Below, piece after piece: positions 1 to 4,732 of a stretch of DNA of 5,797 nt; position 1 is the stretch's first letter; the number at the start of each line of letters is the position of its first letter. This DNA is from Candidatus Egerieicola pullicola (lineage in GTDB: Bacteria > Bacillota > Clostridia > Oscillospirales > Ruminococcaceae): the NCBI GenBank assembly GCA_018712465.1, contig DVGY01000110.1, forward strand, positions 1 through 5,797. Reading direction: 5' to 3'. The notes beneath the pieces were generated by a model. The model saw only the letters and a program-made list of their open reading frames with translations, was not told where the DNA came from and did no database searches. Made by a program: the position numbers and the translations under genes.

Positions 1-36
1 CTGTCAAGAACTACTTTTTACCAAACCTGGGTTTGA

Positions 37-93
37 GGCATTCCTCTAATTTCATGCAACTACTGTTAACTACTGTTTCGGCAAAGGAATGCC
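37..93. repeat. Inverted repeat, 9-bp arms, enclosing a tandem repeat
   Basis: GGCATTCCT at 37-45 is the exact reverse complement of AGGAATGCC at 85-93, with 39 bases between. Pairing can extend outwards by a few bases if one A (36) is bulged. No T-run follows the right arm, so it does not look like an intrinsic terminator. It lies more than 100 bases upstream of the amt promoter and could be a DNA-binding site, the 3' end of an upstream transcript, or chance. Function unknown. Confidence 0.45.
58..77. repeat. Perfect 10-bp tandem direct repeat
   Basis: AACTACTGTT occurs twice head to tail (58-67 and 68-77). A related copy, AACTACTTTT, lies at 9-18. The perfect pair sits in the loop of the 37-93 inverted repeat. 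Two adjacent 10-bp units put identical sites about one helical turn apart, which would suit cooperative protein binding, but no known operator is recognised. Confidence 0.5.
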
Positions 94-207
94 AAGCGGG
101 ATTTTTGGATTTTGCTTAAATTTTTAACGCTAAAATAAATGAATGCTTTACGCAAAAAAGCGAACCACTGCAAATTCAAAGAATATTCATTTTTTCTTAA
201 AAAGGGA

Positions 208-235
208 TTGACATTTTCCCCGAAATCGGTAAAAT
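208..235 (+). promoter_or_regulatory. Sigma-A promoter of the amt-glnK operon
   Basis: A perfect -35 box TTGACA (208-213) is followed after 16 bases by TAAAAT (230-235), one mismatch from TATAAT. The predicted transcription start is about 241-243, so the terminator hairpin starts within roughly ten bases of the 5' end of the RNA. The A/T-rich stretch upstream (about 160-203) could act as an UP-like element. No sigma-54 GG-N10-GC motif was seen, so the nitrogen response does not appear to act through that sigma factor at this promoter. Confidence 0.75.
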
Positions 236-247
236 GTGTCTTGTAAA

Positions 248-294
248 GAACGAAGGCGTTCGAGTGGTTACCCGCTCTGACGCCTTCTTTTTTT
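248..294 (+). promoter_or_regulatory. Leader attenuator / antiterminator switch upstream of amt
   Basis: Two exclusive folds are visible. In the terminator fold, GAAGGCGT (252-259) pairs with ACGCCTTC (280-287) around an inner stem GAGTGG/CCGCTC (262-267/272-277, loop TTAC), followed by seven T. In the alternative fold, GAACG (248-252) pairs with CGTTC (257-261) around an AAGG loop. This sequesters most of the terminator's 5' arm and leaves ACGCCTTC free. The alternative fold gives two hairpins directly abutting (248-261 and 262-277). The terminator stem (8 + 6 bp) is much stronger than the 5-bp alternative, so the default should be termination, with an activator favouring read-through. ANTAR-domain antiterminators, which bind paired small hairpins before nitrogen genes, are one possibility, but the loops here do not match the published A1/G4 hexaloop rule. 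The trigger is unknown. Confidence 0.65.
252..294 (+). terminator. Intrinsic terminator inside the amt 5' leader
   Basis: An 8-bp outer stem (252-259/280-287) and a 6-bp inner stem (262-267/272-277, including one G-T pair) are separated by a small TC/TG internal loop and followed by TTTTTTT (288-294). It lies between the promoter and the start codon and 31 bases before amt, so it must be read through for amt expression. Confidence 0.8.
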
Positions 295-325
295 ACGAAT
301 TTTTTGAGGAAATGAGGTATCAACT

Positions 326-1567
326 ATGGACTTTGGAAGCAATGCATTCATCATGATTTGCGCTGCTCTCGTGTTTTTAATGACACCGGGTCTGGCATTT
401 TTCTATGGCGGTCTGACTCGCCGGAAGAATGTAATCAACACAATGGCAATTTGTGGCGCAATCATGGGCGTCAGCGTGGTTCTGTGGATTCTGGTGGGAT
501 TCTCCTTAGCCTTTGGTGCAGACCACGGCGGGATCATCGGCGGATTTGAATACATCTGCCTGAATGGGTTGGATTTCAATACCGCTTTGGATTACGCTCC
601 CAGCCTTTCTTCTCTGACCTACGTAGTGTTCCAGATGATGTTTGCAATGATCACTGCCGGCATCTTAACTGGTTCCGTAGCAGGCCGGATGAAGTTCAAG
701 GCACTGTTCTTCTTCATTATCCTGTGGTCCTTTGCCGTGTACTATCCCCTGGCTCACATGGTTTGGGGTGCCGACGGTTTCCTGGCCAGCATTGGTTCTG
801 TGGACTTTGCAGGCGGCAACGTGGTACACATCAGCTCTGGTGTTTCCGGTTTGGTTCTGGCAATTCTGCTGGGCAGACGCCGTGGTGTGGAGCATGCTCC
901 CTATCGGCCCCACAATGTTCCCTACGTCTTCTTGGGCGCCGGCCTGCTGTGGTTTGGCTGGTTCGGCTTCAACGCTGGTTCCGCTTTGGAAGCCAACGGT
1001 TTGGCGGCACATGCCTTCACCACCACTGCAGTGGCATCCGCTTCTGCGATGTTGGTCTGGATGCTCATTGAAGTAATCAAGAGTGGCAAACCCACTTTGG
1101 TCGGCATTTCCACCGGTCTGGTAGCTGGCTTGGTTGCCATCACCCCCGGCGCTGGTTATGTTCCGGTATGGTCCGCTTTCATCATCGGCGCAGTGGTCAG
1201 CCCCTTGTGCTACTTCGGCATCAACCTGTTGAAGAAGAAGCTGAAAATCGACGATGCTCTGGACGCTTTTGGCTGCCATGGCCTGGGCGGTATCTGGGGC
1301 GGCATCGCAACCGGCTTGTTTGCCCGCAGCGACATCAACTCCGTGGCACAATGGAACGGCCTGGTATTCGGCGATGTAAACCTGTTCTTGGCACAGTTGG
1401 CCGGCATCGGCATCTCCATTGCCGTGGCTGTCGTTGGTACCCTGGTCTGCGCCGGCATCGTCCGGATCTTCACCAAGCTCCGTGTGGAGCCCAAAGAAGA
1501 ACTGGTTGGTTTGGATGCTACCCAGCATGGTGAAAACGCGTATCCGTCCTTCAACGGTCTGGACTAA
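326..1567 (+). CDS. amt: Ammonium transporter, Amt/MEP/Rh family
   Basis: This 413-residue integral membrane protein conducts ammonium into the cell; the family forms trimers of 11-helix subunits. It keeps the AmtB pore signature at nearly E. coli mature numbering: twin pore histidines H168 (FAGGNVVHIS) and H318 (FGCHGLGG), gate phenylalanines F106 (VFQMMF) and F215 (GWFGFNAGSA), W147 (AHMVWG), S219 and D160. The N terminus runs straight into helix 1 (LVFLMTPGLAFFYGG, about 16-29) without the cleaved signal peptide of E. coli AmtB, as is common in Gram-positives. The C terminus has the conserved cytosolic tail GLDATQHGENAY (395-406), which in the family couples subunits and contacts PII. The ATG at 326 follows TGAGG (313-317) at 8 bases. 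glnK follows 18 bases after the stop. Transcription should be gated by the leader terminator. Nothing appears truncated. Product assignment is very secure; whether it is called amt, amtB or nrgA is only naming. Confidence 0.97.
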   Translation: MDFGSNAFIMICAALVFLMTPGLAFFYGGLTRRKNVINTMAICGAIMGVSVVLWILVGFSLAFGADHGGIIGGFEYICLNGLDFNTALDYAPSLSSLTYVVFQMMFAMITAGILTGSVAGRMKFKALFFFIILWSFAVYYPLAHMVWGADGFLASIGSVDFAGGNVVHISSGVSGLVLAILLGRRRGVEHAPYRPHNVPYVFLGAGLLWFGWFGFNAGSALEANGLAAHAFTTTAVASASAMLVWMLIEVIKSGKPTLVGISTGLVAGLVAITPGAGYVPVWSAFIIGAVVSPLCYFGINLLKKKLKIDDALDAFGCHGLGGIWGGIATGLFARSDINSVAQWNGLVFGDVNLFLAQLAGIGISIAVAVVGTLVCAGIVRIFTKLRVEPKEELVGLDATQHGENAYPSFNGLD

Positions 1568-1585
1568 GTAAGGAGGTAACCGACT

Positions 1586-1942
1586 ATGATGTACAAGGTG
1601 GAAGCAATTGTTCGAGAAGAAAAGCTGGAAGACATCAAGGCTGCCTTGGATAAGATTGAAGTCAATGGCGTAACCGTGTCCCAGGTAATGGGATTTGGCG
1701 TACAGCGTGGCTATCACTCTGTAGTCCGCGGGCAGGAAGTGGACGTGATGATGCAGCCTAAGATTAAATTCGAAATCGTAGTTTCTTCCGAAGAGTGGAA
1801 AGATAAAACCGTAAAGGCTCTGATGGAAGAAGCCAAAACCGGTGAAATTGGCGACGGCAAGATCTTCGTATATGAAATCAAAGAAGCCATTAAAATTCGT
1901 ACAGGAGAAACCGGTTACGATGCCCTTCAGTCTACCATCTGA
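1586..1942 (+). CDS. glnK: PII nitrogen signal protein, GlnK type, lacking the uridylylation Tyr
   Basis: This 118-residue trimeric PII signal protein senses ATP/ADP and 2-oxoglutarate, and by linkage should bind and block the adjacent Amt. Visible features are the N-terminal strand YKVEAIVR (3-10), GFGVQRG (36-42) with the ligand Gln Q40, and T-loop residues 43-57 ending in PKIKFEIVV with K59. The B-loop TGEIGDGKIFV (85-95) and C-loop IKIRTGE (102-108) are also present. T-loop R48 aligns with E. coli R47, which enters the AmtB pore. Val52 occupies the place of Tyr51, the uridylylation site, and no Ser49 is present (Gln50 instead), so neither classical modification is possible. One extra residue lies between the T- and B-loops compared with E. 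coli GlnB. AGGAGG (1571-1576) is 9 bases before the ATG; a second in-frame ATG at 1589 is a less well spaced alternative. It is co-transcribed with amt. glnB/nrgB are alternative names. Confidence 0.95.
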   Translation: MMYKVEAIVREEKLEDIKAALDKIEVNGVTVSQVMGFGVQRGYHSVVRGQEVDVMMQPKIKFEIVVSSEEWKDKTVKALMEEAKTGEIGDGKIFVYEIKEAIKIRTGETGYDALQSTI

Positions 1943-1970
1943 GCGGCGCAGCATTTCCAAATAACAAGCA

Positions 1971-2011
1971 CAGCACCTCTTGGCTTGATACGGCCAGAGG
2001 TGCTGTTTTTT
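1971..2011 (+). terminator. Terminator of amt-glnK, in a convergent intergenic gap
   Basis: CAGCACCTCT (1971-1980) pairs perfectly with AGAGGTGCTG (1996-2005), extended by GGC/GCC with one bulged T, and is followed by six T (2006-2011). On the minus strand the same hairpin is followed by the moderately T-rich TGCTTGTTATTT, so it may also stop transcripts of the converging glg operon, probably less efficiently. Confidence 0.9.
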
Positions 2012-2210
2012 ATTGCTTATTGGAAGTGCGACGATTATTTTTAGAAGAAACTCCAGTGGAAACTGGCTTCCCTCCTTCCCTATCCTGGCCGCAGAAATCC
2101 CGGCCAGTGCTGACGATGTACAGTTGGGTTGGCCGGGCCAACAGCGCGCCCAGCACCAACACCACCAAGGAGCCAACCAGACTCAAGGTGAAAATTTGCT
2201 TTCTGCTCAT
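2010..2210 (-). CDS. Small single-pass membrane protein, function unknown
   Basis: This 66-residue protein is not recognised. A basic start (MSRKQ) leads into one hydrophobic helix at about residues 6-25 (IFTLSLVGSLVVLVLGALLA), then a polar, basic tail of about 40 residues with one Cys and a C terminus rich in Asn, Arg, Ser and Lys. It could be a signal anchor. A signal peptide cut after ALLA is less likely because position -3 is Leu. There is no lipobox Cys after the helix. It is supported as a real gene by an excellent site, AAGGGAGG about 7 bases before the ATG on the minus strand, and by lying 52 bases after the glgD stop in the same orientation, with no clear promoter or terminator between. 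Its TAA (2012-2010) overlaps the T-run of the amt-glnK terminator on the other strand. It is the last gene of the minus-strand operon. Confidence 0.6.
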   Translation of the reverse strand: MSRKQIFTLSLVGSLVVLVLGALLARPTQLYIVSTGRDFCGQDREGGKPVSTGVSSKNNRRTSNKQ

Positions 2211-2262
2211 CGTTTTTCCTCCCTTGACAACAACTTCACAATTCCGGGGTTTTCTACTTCCA

Positions 2263-3378
2263 TTATACCATGCTTCCCTTCTTAATCACAACGGGAAAAC
2301 GGTCGACGCCCATCAGCAATTTGCTGTTTCCAATGTTGGAGTCCTTATCAATGATGCAGAATTCCAGCACGGCATTTTCCCCCACCCTGGAATTTTTCAT
2401 TACCACTGAATTTTTAATGGTGGCCCCTTTTTCCACGGTCACTCCTTGAAATAAAATGCTGTTAAACACATTGCCTTGAATCTTACAGCTGTCTGCGATC
2501 AAACTGTTGCTCACTGTGCAGTTGGGATCGTACAGCACCGGCACCCCTGGACGAATGCTGGTGTACACCGGCCAATCAGGGCGGAAAATCTGACGCTGAA
2601 TCTCCGGGCTTAAAAAGTCCATACTGCACCCCAAATATTCCTGCACGGAATCCACCATGGCAGCGTACCCCTTTAACTCGAAGAGCTGGCAGCGAAGAGC
2701 GCCAAATTGTTCCGCCAAAACATTGCGCTCGAAACTGATTGTGCAGTCAATGTGGGCTTGTTCTGTCAGGCGGATCAACAATTCCCTTTTCAGCAGGTAG
2801 GTGTTTAATCCCACATATCCTTCCCCTTCGGAAAAACAGTTAATCAGTACTTGGGTCACCTGTCCGTTGCGATCCGCTTCCAACACCAGATTTTGGTGAT
2901 GGGGGCTATTCTGCCGCAAAGAGCCTTTATGGGCCAAAATGGTGATGTCAGCCTTGGAAGTGCGGTGGCACTCCAACATATGCCGGTAATCCAAACTGAA
3001 CACTAAATTGCTGTCGCTGAGCAATACATATTCCGCTTGGCTGTGTTTGAGATACCGCAAGGCGCCGTAGAGGGCCTCCATCTTCCCCTTGTACACAATG
3101 GCATTTTTACTGCCAAAAGGAGGAAGAACCGTCAAGGTTCGCCCTTTGACCCCATAGCCCCAAGCCTGTCCGGTGCCCAAATGCTCCAGCAGGGATTGAT
3201 AATTTTGCCGGGTGATCACCCCCACTTCCTCTACCTGGGAGTTGGCCAGATTGGAAAGCACAAAGTCGATGATGCGATACTGACCCAAAATGGGCAAAGA
3301 ACCTAAGGTACGATTTCGGGTCAGTTCCTGTAAGTTTTCATCATAACCGTTTGAAAACAGCAGAGCGGTTAGCTCCAT
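2263..3378 (-). CDS. glgD: GlgD, non-catalytic subunit-type ADP-glucose pyrophosphorylase
   Basis: This 371-residue protein is of normal GlgD length. In Firmicutes, GlgD partners GlgC to make ADP-glucose for glycogen in the cytosol. The N-terminal nucleotidyltransferase-like domain (about 1-250) reads ELTRNRTLGSLPILGQYRIIDFVLSN (19-43, quoted here only for its start and end: ELTRNRT and IIDFVLSN), then LLEHLGTGQAWGY (63-75) and YVLLSDSNLVFSLDY (117-131). The GGxGxRL loop is absent, SDSN replaces the catalytic SGDH, and no FxEKP glucose-phosphate motif is seen, all as expected for GlgD. The C-terminal left-handed beta-helix (about 285-350) shows hexapeptide repeats such as NSLIADSCKIQGNV and NSVVMKNSRVGENAV. 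AAGGAGG lies 7 bases before the ATG. It starts 23 bases after the stop of the upstream GlgC-like gene and is surely in the same operon. Confidence 0.88.
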   Translation of the reverse strand: MELTALLFSNGYDENLQELTRNRTLGSLPILGQYRIIDFVLSNLANSQVEEVGVITRQNYQSLLEHLGTGQAWGYGVKGRTLTVLPPFGSKNAIVYKGKMEALYGALRYLKHSQAEYVLLSDSNLVFSLDYRHMLECHRTSKADITILAHKGSLRQNSPHHQNLVLEADRNGQVTQVLINCFSEGEGYVGLNTYLLKRELLIRLTEQAHIDCTISFERNVLAEQFGALRCQLFELKGYAAMVDSVQEYLGCSMDFLSPEIQRQIFRPDWPVYTSIRPGVPVLYDPNCTVSNSLIADSCKIQGNVFNSILFQGVTVEKGATIKNSVVMKNSRVGENAVLEFCIIDKDSNIGNSKLLMGVDRFPVVIKKGSMV

Positions 3379-3401
3379 GATTTTTCCTCCTTGTATGTGG
3401 C

Positions 3402-4577
3402 TTATCCCTGGAAATAAACCGGGTGTCCTTTTCCTTGCTGGACCGCCGGATGGCTGAGCACCACAGCGCCGGAACGGATCACGTTGACCTTGTCGTTATA
3501 GAAGGCATCTCCGATCCGGCAGCCGGCAGAGATGGTGACTTCTTGGCCTAAAATGCTGTGGAATACCTGTGCGCCCGGCTGCACTACACAGCCCGGCATC
3601 AGGATGCTGTCCCCGATCACGGCGTCCTCCCCTACCGTCACCCCTGGAAACAGAATACTGCCCCGTACCGAGCCGGAAATGGTGCAGCCTTCCGCCACCA
3701 GGGAATTTTGCAGATAATTGCTGGGATAGAGATACTGAGGCGGCCGGGAGGTGGGCGTGTTAGTAAATAGCTTGTCCTGAAACTCCAAAATCGAAATGCC
3801 GCTTTGGGGAGAAAGCAGATCCATCTGTCCCTGCCACAAGTTTTCCACCCCGGTCACCGCCCTCCAATAGCCGTGAAACGCACAGGCAAATACCCGTGCC
3901 TCCTTATTTTTCAGCAGAGAAGCGAGAAAACCGGAATAAAAATCCTCCGTTTCGGTTGGGTTGCTTTGCAGCAAATACCTTCGCAGCAGTTTCCAATCAA
4001 CGACGGCCGCTCCCATGGCGTTGGTATGGCCGGAAGCTGCCTGGGCTCCCACCGCCGTAATGCGCCCCTGATCCCCCACTGTCACTGCCGGACAGTCCGG
4101 ACTATTTTCCCCGGCCGAAACCACTCCTAAGGTAACATCCGCCCGGTTTCTTTGGTGAAAGGCCAGCAGTCCTCGGTAATCCATAAAATAGGCCCGTTCC
4201 GCCTGGAGGAGCAGCACGGTATGGGGATGGTAGTGTTCCAAAAAAGGAATATTCTCCCGTATGGCTTCTAAAGTGCTGCTGCAGCATTTTTCCTGCTCCG
4301 GCTTGGCCATAGAAGGCAGAATTTCCAGTTTCGCCCCTAACCGGTCAAATCCCCAACTGGCTCCCGTTCCGATGTACTCATGAAAGGCCGACGGATTCCA
4401 TTGCGTCAGGATGCCTACAATGTCCAGTTCCGAGCGGCAGCAGTTGGAGAGCACAAAATCAATCAGCCGATACCTCCCTCCGTAATGTACCATTGCCTGG
4501 ATAAAATCCCGGCTCAGCAGTCCTAGGCTTCCCCGATGAGAAACGTCAATCAGGGCTACACAGTCTTTTTTTCGCAT
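3402..4577 (-). CDS. GlgC-like ADP-glucose pyrophosphorylase paralogue with degraded active site
   Basis: This 391-residue protein is clearly derived from GlgC: RKKDCVAL at the start, YGGRYRLIDFVLSNC (32-46), YIGTGASWGFDR (68-79), MDYRGLL (132-138), and a beta-helix at about 290-357 with NSLVAEGCTISGSV and GDSILMPGCVV. GlgC normally makes ADP-glucose from glucose-1-phosphate and ATP, but the catalytic motifs have gone. AGGxGSRL is replaced by DVSHRGSL (11-18), KPA by QAM (27-29), and Y-x-GTADA by SSTLEA (100-105). The catalytic Asp of SGDHxY becomes Glu127 in QAERAY, and the FxEKP Lys region reads GAQAASG (177-183). Activity as a pyrophosphorylase is therefore doubtful, though the frame is intact and the fold retained. 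The ATG at 4577 is chosen; an adjacent in-frame TTG at 4580 is better spaced from AGGTGA (about 7 bases against 10). It lies first in the operon, before glgD. It could be annotated glgC by similarity, but a second GlgD-like role fits better. Confidence 0.85.
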   Translation of the reverse strand: MRKKDCVALIDVSHRGSLGLLSRDFIQAMVHYGGRYRLIDFVLSNCCRSELDIVGILTQWNPSAFHEYIGTGASWGFDRLGAKLEILPSMAKPEQEKCCSSTLEAIRENIPFLEHYHPHTVLLLQAERAYFMDYRGLLAFHQRNRADVTLGVVSAGENSPDCPAVTVGDQGRITAVGAQAASGHTNAMGAAVVDWKLLRRYLLQSNPTETEDFYSGFLASLLKNKEARVFACAFHGYWRAVTGVENLWQGQMDLLSPQSGISILEFQDKLFTNTPTSRPPQYLYPSNYLQNSLVAEGCTISGSVRGSILFPGVTVGEDAVIGDSILMPGCVVQPGAQVFHSILGQEVTISAGCRIGDAFYNDKVNVIRSGAVVLSHPAVQQGKGHPVYFQG

Positions 4578-4606
4578 CAATGAATTTCACCTTTCCTTCC
4601 CCTAAG

Positions 4607-4621
4607 AGTGTCTGGTACACT
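4607..4621. promoter_or_regulatory. Candidate operator, AGTGT-N5-ACACT
   Basis: AGTGTCTGGTACACT is a perfect 5-bp inverted repeat with a 5-base spacer. It lies 30-44 bases upstream of the GlgC-like start and overlaps the candidate minus-strand -10 box TATAGT (4624-4619), so a bound protein would block that promoter. As RNA it would be only a weak 5-bp stem. The cognate regulator is not recognised. Confidence 0.35.
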
Positions 4622-4647
4622 ATATGCAGCAGATCCCCCATTTAGAA
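4619..4647 (-). promoter_or_regulatory. Weak candidate promoter of the glg operon
   Basis: On the minus strand, TATAGT (4624-4619) lies 17 bases from TTCTAA (4647-4642), which matches only three of six bases of TTGACA. The spacing and the -10 box are good, the -35 box poor, as in an activator-dependent promoter. The predicted start falls near 4612, about 35 bases before the ATG. No better candidate was found in the gap 4581-4732. Confidence 0.35.
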
Positions 4648-4649
4648 CG

Positions 4650-4663
4650 GAAAAACGTTGACA
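4650..4663 (+). promoter_or_regulatory. cre-like sequence overlapping a -35 box
   Basis: GAAAAACGTTGACA matches the CcpA catabolite-response consensus TGWAANCGNTNWCA at all constrained positions except the first two. Its last six bases are the -35 box of the kinase promoter, where CcpA binding would repress. Similarity could be chance; this is a weak call. Confidence 0.25.
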
Positions 4664-4686
4664 CCTTTCGACAGACAAGGTACAAT
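4658..4686 (+). promoter_or_regulatory. Consensus sigma-A promoter of the kinase gene
   Basis: TTGACA (4658-4663), a 17-base spacer and TACAAT (4681-4686) make a near-perfect promoter. Transcription should start about 4692-4694, about 40 bases before the ATG at 4733. It diverges from the glg operon within a gap of about 155 bases. Confidence 0.88.
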
Positions 4687-4732
4687 AAAACAAACTCCAT
4701 TTTTTAAATTCCCCCACAAGGAGCTTTGTGTT

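Noticed and set aside
112..136. Second promoter TTGCTT...TAAAAT upstream of amt
   Set aside because: The spacing is only 13 bases, too short for sigma-A, and a much better promoter lies at 208-235.
248..277. Canonical ANTAR two-hairpin target
   Set aside because: The paired-hairpin layout is similar, but loops AAGG and TTAC (or GAAGGC and GTTACC as hexaloops) lack the A at position 1 required by the known motif, so it is kept only as a hypothesis.
66..323. An 85-codon minus-strand frame across the amt promoter and leader
   Set aside because: It runs through a consensus promoter and terminator hairpin and has A/T-driven Phe/Lys/Asn composition. A short NLQWFAF stretch recalls phage capsid starts but is internal and surely chance.
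665..2176. A 503-codon open frame on the minus strand opposite amt and glnK
   Set aside because: It lies antisense to two secure genes, crosses their terminator, has low-complexity His/Gln/Ala-rich composition typical of antisense reading, and resembles no family.
3402..3425. C terminus VYFQG of the GlgC-like protein resembles a protease-tag scar
   Set aside because: Only five residues in a natural gene context, with no vector or tag sequence around it; chance similarity.
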